Assembly: GCF_001040705.1 (NCBI RefSeq) | Contig: NZ_CVQP01000013.1 | Span: 17,714-81,713, forward strand | Length of the DNA stretch: 64,000 nucleotides | Source of the DNA: Rhodococcus sp. RD6.2 | GTDB lineage: Bacteria; Actinomycetota; Actinomycetes; Mycobacteriales; Mycobacteriaceae | Reading direction: 5' to 3' | Part shown: positions 8,701 through 15,879 of the stretch, in pieces | Layout of the letters: the number at the start of each line of letters is the position of its first letter | How positions within the stretch are numbered: position 1 is the first letter of the stretch | Position numbers and translations under genes: made by a program | Notes under the pieces: generated by a model | What the model saw: only the letters and a program-made list of their open reading frames with translations | Database searches by the model: none | What the model was told of the DNA's origin: nothing

Positions 8701-8773
8701 CATCGATGCCGAACTGGCCCAGCTCGGCCCGACGGGCTACCGGCCGCTGCGGGTGCGCGACACCTTGTTCTGA
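5759..8773 (+). CDS. tnpA: Tn3-family transposase TnpA
   Basis: A 1,004-residue transposase of normal length for the family. The N-terminal DNA-binding part (FADEELERLRGFPEISREEL) and the catalytic-region motif SSSDGQRFP, with downstream THVTDQHATYGTKVI, are typical of Tn3 TnpA (DDE nuclease that cuts the inverted repeats and makes cointegrates). I chose the GTG at 5759 because GGAGG lies 9 nt upstream; an in-frame ATG at 5711 is possible. It reads inward from the left inverted repeat. No frameshift or stop is seen. Confidence 0.92.
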   Translation: MATRMFADEELERLRGFPEISREELFRYFTLTSADLAFVDPGRGRGPAERLGLAIALCTLPWLGFVPDRLVTAPPVAVARLAEQLRVEPVAIGSYGRRAKTRTEHVRLAAQYLGWRAAGQLELKELDEFLLARAMEHDSPTLLFRLACEYLISAKVIRPGPVTVVERVAHARHQAQTETYDRLSHEFTAARCAELDGLLVTDASLGISRLRWLSTGPVEASAAAVRAEVDKLGFLRGLGADRLDLSVLPAERRRFLATMGRRLSPQALERRDPQRRYPILLTVLAQSGTDVLDEVVALFDQAISAKFGAAERKMQQQLAERGKTGEDRQALLDDLLEIVTDPTVADEEIGALIRGEKIGWERLRAAIAQAKPRLPRDHGHLAALDSSYNYLRQFTPAVLEAVRFAGGTAATELLIAVNMLRELNATGRRKVFDDAPTGFVPTKWRGYLDEARKTGSATAYRHYWELCVLLGLRDGLRSGDVFVPGSRRYADPAAYLLTTGQWEPQRGEFCRLVGRSADPGVALAAVVAELHDALGELEAVLADGDGPVRVDEGGDLVISPLSAEDVPAEAIALKAELTEMLPFAPIVSLFIELDKRTGYLDCFTHAGGQATRTPELKRNLIAVLLAHSTNLGLTRMAEACGITYDILAWTDEWYVREETLRAANLVLIGYHQRLPLTAVFGAGTLSSSDGQRFPTRGKSTTARPLSRYFASEGLSTYTHVTDQHATYGTKVIVATKREAHYVLDEILGNAADLPITEHATDTHGVTLVNFGLFDLLGMQLSPRIRDLGRITLYRPGPRAQAEARFPHAGPLMTRKANLDLIAEHWDDLLRLAGSLKFGHATASLLVGKLSASGRQNTLAAALKEYGALRRTIYAARYLADPDYRRKISRQLNKGESLHALRRDLLYAHEGMIRARHLEDQTEQAWCLTLATNAVIAWTTEYYGLAVEQMRRAGQRIDDEVLAHISPAHSANINFFGAIEVDIDAELAQLGPTGYRPLRVRDTLF

Positions 8774-8795
8774 CCGCGCGGCCCGGGGCCTGTGG

Positions 8796-9464
8796 TTACG
8801 GTGTGGCGATGTCGATAGCGGTGTGTGCTGGCGTGGGTGTTCGGTGGGCGGTGAGGAAGTTGTCGACGAGTCGGGTGCAGTCGTCGTGGTCGATGGTGCG
8901 TAGTCCGGTGAGGCGGGCGAACACGATCGGGCCGATGAGTTCGATGATGGCGAAGGTGGTGTCGAGCTCGCCGAGCATCGCGCGGGCCTCGGGGCTGGTG
9001 AGGATCTGGTCGAACGGGTAGCGGTATTGCTCGATGACGCGGGTGCGTAGCGAGGTGACCGCGGCCGGGTCGGGGTGGTCCTCGCCGATGGACCCCATCG
9101 ACAGCCAGGCCAGGGTGGTCATCTGCACCGGGGCCTGCTCGATGAGGTCGGCTTGGGTGGTGAGCAGCGCGACGAGCCGCTCGCGCACGGGCCCGGTGCC
9201 GGTCGGTGTGTTGACCTGGGGAAGCAATCGTTCGAAGGTCGCCGCGAGCAGCTGGGTGGTGCTGCCGAAGTGCCGGTAGAGGGTGGCGCGCGCGACTTTC
9301 GACACGCGGGTGACCGCCTCGACGGTGACCGCTTCGACACCACCGGTGGACAGCAGATGGGTGGCCGCGTCGAGCAACCGGTTGCGTGAGCGCGCCAGCC
9401 GCGGATCGGCCTGCTCCTCGGCGGTGGTGAGCGGGTCGGTCGCTGCGGGGTCCGGGTCGGTCAT
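8796..9464 (-). CDS. TetR-family repressor of the adjacent exporter
   Basis: A 222-residue TetR protein. An HTH spans about residues 40-75 (VEAVTVEAVTRVSKVARATLYRHF); the rest is the helical ligand-binding and dimer domain. The start at 9464 follows GGAGGAGGG. It is divergent from the MFS gene across a 128-bp gap that contains an inverted repeat. By family precedent it represses the exporter and itself until a small compound binds; the ligand cannot be read from sequence. Confidence 0.88.
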   Translation of the reverse strand: MTDPDPAATDPLTTAEEQADPRLARSRNRLLDAATHLLSTGGVEAVTVEAVTRVSKVARATLYRHFGSTTQLLAATFERLLPQVNTPTGTGPVRERLVALLTTQADLIEQAPVQMTTLAWLSMGSIGEDHPDPAAVTSLRTRVIEQYRYPFDQILTSPEARAMLGELDTTFAIIELIGPIVFARLTGLRTIDHDDCTRLVDNFLTAHRTPTPAHTAIDIATP

Positions 9465-9549
9465 GGCCGCGCCCTCCTCCGGTTCGCGTCGTTCAAATCG
9501 TGCGAATGTGTGGACATCATCCCACACCCCGCCCATTATGATACTGACG

Positions 9550-9564
9550 GTCTCGCACCGAGAC
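9550..9564. promoter_or_regulatory. candidate TetR operator
   Basis: GTCTCG-CAC-CGAGAC, a perfect 6-bp inverted repeat in the divergent gap, 29 nt before the MFS start. GGTCTATAAC just downstream may overlap the exporter's -10 region. Confidence 0.55.
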
Positions 9565-9592
9565 TATTGGTCTATAACGTCGGGAGGTGCCG

Positions 9593-11158
9593 GTGACCAC
9601 ACCCGGAACGGACACGGTCGAGATCGCCCGCTGGACCAGGGCCCAGTGGTGGATGCTGACGGTGTCGTGCCTGGCGGTGGCGCTGGTCGTCGCGGCGATG
9701 GCGGCGCTGTATTCGGCGTTGCCGCAGATCGCGGTCGCGACCGGGGCCACCCAAGCCCAGCTGACCTGGATCGTCGACGGCTACACGCTGGTGCTGGCGT
9801 GTCTGGTGCTGCCCGCCGGCGCCATCGGCGACCGCTACGGGCGCCGCGCGGTGCTGGTCGCGGGACTGGCGGTATTCGCCGCCGCCTCGGCGCTGCCGCT
9901 ACTGCTGTCCGACCCGGCGTGGTTGATCGCGGCGCGCGCGCTGGCCGGGGCGGGCGCGGCGCTGGTGATGCCCTCGACACTGTCGATCCTGACCGCGAGC
10001 TTTCCGCCTGCTCATCGTGGCCGGGCGGTGGGGGTGTGGGCTGGGGTCGCCGGGTCCGGGGCAGTGCTGGGCATCCTCGGTGCCGGGCTCCTGCTCGAGC
10101 GGTGGTCGTGGCTGTCGGTGTTCGTCGGGTTGACCGTGGCCGGGGCAGTGCTGGCGGGGTTGGCGTGCACCATCGCCGAGTCCCGCCAGCGCGAGCATCC
10201 GCCGGTGGACTGGGTGGGCGCGGTCGCGGTCGCGGTGGCGGTCGCGGCGATCGTGTTCGCCGCGGTCGAGGTCCCCGCGCGCGGCTGGGCCGACCCGCTC
10301 GTCGCCGCCACCGCCGGGATCGGTGTGGCCGCGGCGGTGGCGTTCGTGGTCGTCGAGCTGCGGTCGGCGGCGCCGCTGCTGGATGTGCGGTTGTTCGCCC
10401 GCCGGGGTTTCGGTGCCGGATCACTGTCGGTGACCATCCAGTTCCTGGTCACCTTCGGGGTGTTCCTGCTACTGGTGCAGTATCTGCAGTTGATCTTCGG
10501 TTACGGGCCGTTGGCCTCGGCGCTGGCGTTGGCGCCGATGGTGGTGCCGCTGGTCGTGATCTCGGTGATCGCGCCGTGGCTGTCGAGCCTGGTCGGTTTG
10601 CGGGTGATGACCGTGGTCGGCCTGCTCACCATAGCCGCCGGGTTGGTCCTGGTGAGCAGGTTGACCCTGGCCGCGCACTACCCCGATCTGCTGTGGCCGC
10701 TGCTGATCATGAGCGCGGGCCTGGGATTGTGTACCGCCCCGGCGACCTATGCCATCGTCGCCGACACCCCGGAGGCCAAACACGGCGTCGCCGCCGCGGT
10801 CAACGACGCCGCCCGCGAGATCGGCGCCGCGATCGGGATCGCCATGGCCGGCAGCGTCCTGGCGGCCGGCTATACCCACCGCATCGCGCCCGCGCTGTCC
10901 CAGCTGCCCGAGCCCGCCCGCGGCCCGGTCGCCGATTCCCTGGCCGCGGCCCTGCAGGTCGCCGACCAGGCAGGACCGGTGGCCGCGCCGCTGGCCGAGT
11001 TCGCCAAGGCCGCGTTCGTGCACGGCAGCGGCCAGGCCGCGCTCACTCTGGCCGCCCTCACCACGATCGGTGCGATTGCGCTGGCATTCCTCGCTCCCGG
11101 CCCCACCACCCGCCGATTCCGAACTCCACGCCCGTCCCCGTCCACCCCATCCCCCTGA
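9593..11158 (+). CDS. MFS drug exporter, DHA2 (QacA/EmrB) type
   Basis: A 521-residue, very hydrophobic protein with about 14 membrane segments. It has the DHA2 signatures WIVDGYTLVLACLVLPAG (segment 2) and GDRYGRR (motif A, loop 2-3). It would export amphipathic compounds using the proton gradient. The GTG at 9593 has GGGAGG 5 nt upstream; the GTG at 9587 overlaps that site. It is divergent from the TetR gene and is followed by a stress-type protein 29 nt downstream, probably in one transcript. It is the likely selectable cargo of the transposon; substrate unknown. Confidence 0.88.
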   Translation: MTTPGTDTVEIARWTRAQWWMLTVSCLAVALVVAAMAALYSALPQIAVATGATQAQLTWIVDGYTLVLACLVLPAGAIGDRYGRRAVLVAGLAVFAAASALPLLLSDPAWLIAARALAGAGAALVMPSTLSILTASFPPAHRGRAVGVWAGVAGSGAVLGILGAGLLLERWSWLSVFVGLTVAGAVLAGLACTIAESRQREHPPVDWVGAVAVAVAVAAIVFAAVEVPARGWADPLVAATAGIGVAAAVAFVVVELRSAAPLLDVRLFARRGFGAGSLSVTIQFLVTFGVFLLLVQYLQLIFGYGPLASALALAPMVVPLVVISVIAPWLSSLVGLRVMTVVGLLTIAAGLVLVSRLTLAAHYPDLLWPLLIMSAGLGLCTAPATYAIVADTPEAKHGVAAAVNDAAREIGAAIGIAMAGSVLAAGYTHRIAPALSQLPEPARGPVADSLAAALQVADQAGPVAAPLAEFAKAAFVHGSGQAALTLAALTTIGAIALAFLAPGPTTRRFRTPRPSPSTPSP

Positions 11159-11187
11159 GATACCCCTTCTCGTGAAAGACGCCCGTC

Positions 11188-11637
11188 ATGACGGCCTATC
11201 GCACGATCATCGTCGACACCGACGGATCCGACCGCTCCTACCATGTGGTCGACCACGCCGCCGAACTCGCCCACACCACCCACGCCCGGCTCCTGATCAT
11301 CTGCGCCCGCCACGACATCGACGAACGTGATCTCGGGGCCGACCTCGACCGGCTCGGACCCGACGTCTACCAGCTACGCGGCACCACTCCCACCGACGCC
11401 ATCCTGCGGACCGCCCACCAGCACGCGATCAGCCACGGCGCCACCGACATCGAGACCCACATCCTGGACCAACCCACCCCGCACGCGCTGCTGCACCTGG
11501 CCACAGCCACCGGCGCCGACCTCATTGTCACCGCCGACCCTCACCGGTCACCGCTGCTGGCCCGGCTACTGTCCACCCCGCCGATCGAGCTCGCCCGCAA
11601 AGCCCACTGCGACATCCTCTTCACCACCACCCGGTGA
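11188..11637 (+). CDS. universal stress protein family member
   Basis: A 149-residue UspA-fold protein: MTAYRTIIVDTDGSDRSYHVVDHA at the N-terminus and GADLIVTADPHRSPLLARLL near the C-terminus. ATP-binding Usp proteins have a G-x2-G-x9-G-[ST] motif after the LIV strand; the glycines are replaced here (TADPHRSPLLARLLSTPP), so ATP binding is doubtful. It follows the exporter by 29 nt. Its role with the exporter is unknown; it may be a passenger stress factor. Confidence 0.78.
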   Translation: MTAYRTIIVDTDGSDRSYHVVDHAAELAHTTHARLLIICARHDIDERDLGADLDRLGPDVYQLRGTTPTDAILRTAHQHAISHGATDIETHILDQPTPHALLHLATATGADLIVTADPHRSPLLARLLSTPPIELARKAHCDILFTTTR

Positions 11638-11793
11638 CACGCCCAAACATCTATGAGCTGCACGCCCGACACCACCGGACCCGAACCCGGCCCCGGAATC
11701 CTGAAGCTGACCCGAGCCGCAAACTAGCTCCGCGCAAAACGCGAGGTGATCCCTGTGGGACCGGGACCCCATCTGGCAGGACCGAAGCGTGCC

Positions 11794-12366
11794 TCACCCG
11801 CGTCCGAGGTTGCGGTAGACGGTCCTGCGCGACACCGCGAAGGTCTCGGCTATCTGGGCGACGGTGTAGCGGCGGCGGCCGCGCTCGTCACGCTCCTCAT
11901 ACATCTCCCGCGCCTTGAGCACCTGCAAGTCACTCATGCTCGGCGGCCGCCCGCCGACGCGACCGCGGGCGCGCGCCGATTCGAGGCCTTCGACGGTGCC
12001 CTCGCTGATCAAATCGGCCAGCATCTCGTCCATCGCGGCAATGACGTGGAACAGGAACCTCCCAGCCGGAGTGGTGGTGTCGATACCTTGCTTGAGCACC
12101 ACCAGATCCACGCCGCGCTCGTCGAGCTGGGCGGCGAGCTCGGTCATGTGCCGCACCGACCGGAACGGGCGCGAGAGACGAGTGATCACCAATTCGTCAC
12201 CGCGGCGCAGGTATTCGAAACACTTGTCCCACTCCGGGCGCCGTGCCAGCTTGCCCGAGGCCTTGTCCACCCAGATCCGCTCGCACCCTGCCGCAGTCAG
12301 CGCGTCGATCTGCGAATCGTCCTTCTGCCCGCGCGTGGACACCCGCGCGTACCCGAACCGAGCCAT
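11794..12366 (-). CDS. tnpR: Tn3 resolvase TnpR
   Basis: A 190-residue serine resolvase. FGYARVSTRGQ contains the catalytic serine; GDELVITRLSRPFRS and the C-terminal HTH (YTVAQIAETFAVSRRTVYRNL) complete the fold. It resolves cointegrates at a res site. The ATG at 12366 places the conserved motif at the N-terminus; an in-frame extension to 12426 adds 20 residues of no known family sequence. It is convergent with the cargo and reads away from the right inverted repeat, so the plasmid promoter at 12615-12643 now points at it. Confidence 0.9.
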   Translation of the reverse strand: MARFGYARVSTRGQKDDSQIDALTAAGCERIWVDKASGKLARRPEWDKCFEYLRRGDELVITRLSRPFRSVRHMTELAAQLDERGVDLVVLKQGIDTTTPAGRFLFHVIAAMDEMLADLISEGTVEGLESARARGRVGGRPPSMSDLQVLKAREMYEERDERGRRRYTVAQIAETFAVSRRTVYRNLGRG

Positions 12367-12500
12367 GCCCCGAACTGTCCCATAAAGGGCCGACACCTGC
12401 GGTTTCGTCCCGTAGATACCGCACACGAGTTCTGACCCGAATTAAGTCGGCGGCGAGCTGGGCGAATGCGCAGACCCCCGCCGAGAGCCGTTGTGGGACA

Positions 12501-12514
12501 GAAACGATCGTTTC
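12501..12514. other. candidate res subsite
   Basis: GAAACGATCGTTTC, a perfect 14-bp palindrome about 135 bp upstream of tnpR and inside the transposon, where Tn3 res sites lie. The flanks (GGGACA on one side, CGACCC on the other) extend the symmetry imperfectly. The other res subsites are not obvious. Confidence 0.45.
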
Positions 12515-12548
12515 CGACCCATCAGCCGAGTGGATCACCGACCAGGCG

Positions 12549-12592
12549 TACGCCATATCCGCCCGATTTTCGGCGATTGCTACGGCTACCCC
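12549..12592 (-). repeat. right terminal inverted repeat of the Tn3 element
   Basis: Reverse complement begins GGGGTAGCCGTAGC; matches 5611-5654 at 42 of 44 positions. Confidence 0.92.
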
Positions 12593-12597
12593 TGGTG
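12593..12597. repeat. 5-bp target-site duplication, right copy
   Basis: TGGTG, identical to 5606-5610, directly after the right inverted repeat. Confidence 0.9.
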
Positions 12598-12614
12598 CCC
12601 TGCCTGCGCATCCG

Positions 12615-12643
12615 ATTCTACACAGCTATATAGCTATTTACAA
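12615..12643 (-). promoter_or_regulatory. promoter cut off from its operon by the transposon
   Basis: Reading leftward: -35 TTGTAA at 12643-12638, a 17-nt spacer, -10 TAGAAT at 12620-12615. The spacer contains the perfect palindrome AGCTATATAGCT (12624-12635), a likely operator that shares the GCTA core with the repeats beside parA. The leader after it continues, once the transposon is removed, at 5605 and leads to the gene at 5572. It now fires into tnpR. Confidence 0.75.
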
Positions 12644-12700
12644 TGGCGGAGGTGATGCGATTCCCGACGAATCCTCTTCGCCGGGCGGTGTTCTCGGAGG

Positions 12701-13078
12701 TCAGTCCTGGTCGTCGCCGTAGACGATGCAGGCCTCGACGCCGTCGACGGCCAGGTTGCGGACTGCGGTTGCGGCTGCAACTCGATGCCACCGCGCGGGC
12801 AGGTTTGCACGGCCGGGTACAACGTCATCGCCGCGGTAGGTCTCGATGCGGCCAGTTTGGCGGGCGAGATCCTCGAGCTCGACGACGAGTTCGTCCTGGG
12901 TGCGTTCAAGGCCGGCCAGGTCGCGGAGGACGCCCTCGGGGATGGAGCGGCCCTGTTCCCACCGTCGGATGATGCGCTCGTCGACGCCGAGGATCGTTGC
13001 ACTCTCCGCGATGTTGAGTCCGAGAAGTTCTCGGCGGGAGCGCAACTCCGCCCCGGAGCGGCGGTCGTCGTCTGGCAT
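12701..13078 (-). CDS. XRE-family DNA-binding protein
   Basis: A 125-residue protein with an N-terminal helix-turn-helix (residues about 12-50: LGLNIAESATILGVDERIIRRWEQG), then a charged helical region and a hydrophobic C-terminal tail (VRNLAVDGVEACIVYG). The ATG at 13078 has a weak AAGGA site 10 nt upstream. It lies between the orphan promoter and the DUF2637 gene. It may regulate copy number or the neighbouring promoter; the operator is not known. Confidence 0.7.
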   Translation of the reverse strand: MPDDDRRSGAELRSRRELLGLNIAESATILGVDERIIRRWEQGRSIPEGVLRDLAGLERTQDELVVELEDLARQTGRIETYRGDDVVPGRANLPARWHRVAAATAVRNLAVDGVEACIVYGDDQD

Positions 13079-13281
13079 GGGTGGTTGCGTCCTTGTTCAG
13101 GTGCGGCCTGGGACTGTTCCCTGGCGAGGTTCGGCGGACAACTGAAACCCTACCGGTGCACCAACTCGGCAGAAGTGCCGCAACCGTTCAACGGATCCCG
13201 CCGTTGGTTCACCACCCACCGGAGTGGCCGTTGCACTCGGTTGCGCTGCAGCTCGCCGCTGGTTGCGCTCGACCTCGTAAG

Positions 13282-13316
13282 CCGGCCCCCGCTCCGCGCA
13301 CCGGCGCGGGGGCCGG
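13282..13316 (-). terminator. terminator after the DUF2637 gene
   Basis: An 11-bp GC-rich stem (CCGGCCCCCGC with GCGGGGGCCGG) 6 nt after the stop at 13322, reading leftward. 13079-13281 beyond it shows only repeated GTTGC words and no gene. Confidence 0.65.
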
Positions 13317-13321
13317 TTTCA

Positions 13322-14374
13322 TCACGCGGGCTGGAGTTCCCGGGCCGGTTGCAGGTCCGAGGTTGCACCGAACGGCTGCGGCAGCGGCGGCACGGTGAAT
13401 CCCTCACTCTTGGCGGCGTCGGAGAAGGCGCGCCAGTGTCGGCTCACGGTGGACTTGTCGAGGTTCATCTCCTGGGCGACCTGGACCTGGTTGAACCCAG
13501 GGTTGGCGATTCGCGTTGCTGCAACTCGCTTCACAGCCTCGCTGAGGTCACTGTTGCCGAGGAACTGACCGAGCCCGTCGACGGTCTGGGTGTATCCGCT
13601 GCGGGTGCGGTCGGTTGCGGTGACTGCGTTCTCGGCCGGCACGGTCGCGGGGGGCCGCTGCGGCGTGCGGGCAGGTGCTGCAACGGGACGGGCGACGACG
13701 TGGCGGTGCTGCATCGGCCGCGCAGCCGCAACTGCGGGGACGGGAGAAGGAGCCGGAGGTGCTGCAACCTCGATGCGGTCGTCGCTGGCGGGTGCGTCAA
13801 CGGTCCCCTGCAGGGTGCTGCGATCGGCGCGAACAGTTGCAGACGCGCGAGTCTGTCCGCGGAACGCGGCACGATCGTCCCGGATGACGCGGATCACGAC
13901 GTTGATCAGATGGAACAGGGCCAACCAGAGCAACGGGAAGATCGTGGCCATGAGGGCGGCGATGGCCGGTGGTTGCGGGATGAAGCCGAGATCCTCTCCT
14001 GCCGCGACGCGTGCGATGTTGCGTTCAGCGAGTTGGTAGGCGTGATAGCCATTGCCGGCCACGCTGAGCAGCACCGTCCCGGTTGCAAGGGCCATGCAGT
14101 ACCTGCGTGCGGCGGCGTACTTGTCTGCAACGCCGATGACAACGAGGCAGAGGGTTGCAGCAGCCTGTGCAACGTCGATTGCAACTGGTGCCATCCAGGC
14201 GCGGTGCGGTCGGACACCAATCTCAATCGCGAGTGCACTCAACGCGTCGAACGAGAGGGTGAACATCAGCGCCGCGAGCGCGAGGACCATGAGTCCAATG
14301 CCGCACAGTGCGGCCGTCTTCGCGCGCAACGCGGATGCGGTGATGGTTGCAGGCTGGGTTGTATCGTCAGACAT
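13322..14374 (-). CDS. DUF2637 (SpdB-like) membrane protein with C-terminal HTH
   Basis: A 350-residue protein. Four N-terminal membrane segments (between about residues 20 and 165) match DUF2637, the family that contains the Streptomyces plasmid spread protein SpdB. A long Pro/Ala-rich linker leads to a C-terminal winged HTH (FNQVQVAQEMNLDKSTVSRHWRAF). By precedent it may act in plasmid spread or sense the replicon at the membrane. The ATG at 14374 has GGAG upstream. The gene is unusually rich in GTTGC/GCAAC words. Confidence 0.78.
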   Translation of the reverse strand: MSDDTTQPATITASALRAKTAALCGIGLMVLALAALMFTLSFDALSALAIEIGVRPHRAWMAPVAIDVAQAAATLCLVVIGVADKYAAARRYCMALATGTVLLSVAGNGYHAYQLAERNIARVAAGEDLGFIPQPPAIAALMATIFPLLWLALFHLINVVIRVIRDDRAAFRGQTRASATVRADRSTLQGTVDAPASDDRIEVAAPPAPSPVPAVAAARPMQHRHVVARPVAAPARTPQRPPATVPAENAVTATDRTRSGYTQTVDGLGQFLGNSDLSEAVKRVAATRIANPGFNQVQVAQEMNLDKSTVSRHWRAFSDAAKSEGFTVPPLPQPFGATSDLQPARELQPA

Positions 14375-14454
14375 GACCGAGCGATCTCCATTCCTTGGTC
14401 GGGGCGTCTCGCTGCACTTCCAGGTACGGGCGAGGCGCCCTTTCATCTGTACTG

Positions 14455-14481
14455 ATAGCTTCGCTAGCTAGCTGGGCTAGC
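14455..14481. repeat. GCTAGC repeat cluster downstream of the par genes
   Basis: ATAGCT, GCTAGCTAGC and GCTAGC lie within 27 nt, running into the last codons of the ParA partner gene. The same GCTA core is dense upstream of parA, so this may be a second binding site. Confidence 0.5.
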
Positions 14482-14776
14482 AGTCGTGTTGGTCGAGGTA
14501 GTCGATGATTGCGGCGTCGGTGATGGACGCGATGCTGATCGTGCGGTCGCCGGTTTCGTATCGAAGCTTGTCGACTGCGCGCAGGAGGCGAGCCTTGGTC
14601 GAGGGCCGAATGCGGACGTTGTGCTGCTCACTGAGCTTCTCTTCCCCCGCCGGTTGAGTACGTGCGGGTGCGAGCGGTGTCGGGGCCGGCGCTTCCGTGG
14701 TGACCGAAGGCCGCTCAGGGAGGTCTGCGGCGGGATGGGTCGGCTTGCGGATGGCGGGTTCGCGTTTGACGGTCAT
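14477..14776 (-). CDS. small ParA-partner protein (ParB-like)
   Basis: A 99-residue protein. The first half is a flexible Pro/Ala-rich tail; the C-terminal half (HNVRIRPSTKARLLRAVDKL, then SIASITDAAIIDYLDQ) resembles small ribbon-helix-helix partition proteins that bind the centromere and stimulate ParA. Its ATG overlaps the parA stop by 4 nt (ATGA). Such partners usually repress the par promoter. It is not related to the ParB-nuclease-type protein at 61.5 kb. Confidence 0.68.
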   Translation of the reverse strand: MTVKREPAIRKPTHPAADLPERPSVTTEAPAPTPLAPARTQPAGEEKLSEQHNVRIRPSTKARLLRAVDKLRYETGDRTISIASITDAAIIDYLDQHDC

Positions 14777-15555
14777 GCGGGCACTCCGGTGGTCGTGATG
14801 GGTAGTTCTGCGAGCAGGTCGTCGTAGGCAACGCGTAGGGCGAGCGCTTTCCCTCCGGTCCAGCGGTGGATCGGGGTACGGGCGCTGTGGGCGTCCTGGC
14901 GGGCACCGAGTTCGGGAATCGCCGTGCGGGCCACGAGATCGCCGAATGCGCTGCGGAGCTCGTCCTCGCGGAAGATGTGTTCCGCCGTCCCCTTCTTTCG
15001 ACTGAGGACGATCTTGTCGACGACCAGTTTCGGGTTCGGCCGGCGCTGCACGTTTCGGATGGTCTCGTACAGGTTCTCCACTCCCCCGACGCTGTCGATG
15101 GTCGGTTCGGTGACCACGATGACGCCATCGGCGGCGCAGAGAACCGCGAACAGGAGCTTGCCGAGCGACGGAGGGCAGTCGAAAAGGACGACGTCGTAGG
15201 CGCTCAGATCGATGCCTTCGAATGCGATGTCGAGTCGGAAGATGAGGTCGTTGGCACCATCGGACTCGATGTTCGCCAGCAATGCGTTGGACGGGATGAG
15301 GTCAACGCCTTCCCACGGTGTGGCGATCACGGCGTCCGCGGCAGTTCCCGCGGCCGTGCGGCACATCAGGTCGTACGTCGTCAGCTGCCCATCCTCGATC
15401 GTCACGCCGAGCCCGCCGGTGGAGTTGCCCTGCGGATCGCAGTCGACAACGAGAACATTCCTCCCCTTGCTACTCAAGGCGCTCGCCAGGCCCAGTACGG
15501 TGGCCGTTTTTCCGACCCCGCCCTTCTGGTTGCAGACAGCTTCTTTTCTCGTCAC
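14773..15555 (-). CDS. parA: ParA partition ATPase
   Basis: A 260-residue P-loop ATPase. The deviant Walker A is NQKGGVGKTA at about residues 9-18; VVDCDPQGNSTGGLG is the A' region, and VLFDCPPSL the Walker B region. It has no N-terminal HTH, so it belongs with the short ParA group (type Ib-like) whose partner, not ParA, represses the operon. It moves plasmid copies to daughter cells over the nucleoid. The GTG at 15555 follows GAAGGGTG. GCTA repeats immediately upstream are the likely centromere and operator. Confidence 0.9.
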   Translation of the reverse strand: MTRKEAVCNQKGGVGKTATVLGLASALSSKGRNVLVVDCDPQGNSTGGLGVTIEDGQLTTYDLMCRTAAGTAADAVIATPWEGVDLIPSNALLANIESDGANDLIFRLDIAFEGIDLSAYDVVLFDCPPSLGKLLFAVLCAADGVIVVTEPTIDSVGGVENLYETIRNVQRRPNPKLVVDKIVLSRKKGTAEHIFREDELRSAFGDLVARTAIPELGARQDAHSARTPIHRWTGGKALALRVAYDDLLAELPITTTGVPA

Positions 15556-15603
15556 GGGGCACGCACCCTTCTGTTCGTTGTGGGAGCAAGCACCGGTATC
15601 GGT

Positions 15604-15830
15604 GCTAGGGGGGCGACGGGAGCAATGCTATCGACGCAAGTAAGCCAAGCGTTGAAGGCTCGCCACGCTCATATAGCACAACATGCTATCGAAGCTATGC
15701 AACTTAGGATAGTTCCAAACGCAACGCGCAATAGCCATGCTATGAGAGCTAGCATGACTAGCGCAACTGTCGGTTGCAGAGGTGCACCACTAGCACTGCT
15801 AGAGCCACTAGCAACCGCTGCGGAAGTCGC
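15604..15830. repeat. GCTA/TAGC-rich candidate centromere (parS-like)
   Basis: About a dozen GCTA or TAGC words in roughly 210 bp, often extended to ATGCTAT, GCTAGC or ACTAGC, in both orientations, directly upstream of parA. Several GTTGC/GCAAC words are interspersed. The region is more AT-rich than its surroundings. This is the expected place for partition-complex sites and the parA promoter. Confidence 0.6.
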
Positions 15831-15879
15831 GCATTACCGCAGGTCAACGCCTGCAACTTCGGTTCAGGTGCGTTGAGTT

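Larger units (their letters stand above)
5611..12592. mobile_element. complete Tn3-family transposon with efflux cargo
   Basis: A 6,982-bp element bounded by 44-bp inverted repeats starting GGGG and by TGGTG target duplications. Order: tnpA rightward, a TetR gene leftward, an MFS exporter and a universal-stress-type protein rightward, and tnpR leftward. Transposase and resolvase sit at opposite ends with cargo between. All genes look intact and the ends differ at only two positions, so insertion was probably recent and the element may still be mobile. Confidence 0.93.

Noticed and set aside
9283..11175. Rightward frame of 630 codons overlapping the MFS gene
   Set aside because: Gly/Arg-rich out-of-frame reading of the exporter; the MFS frame has the family motifs.
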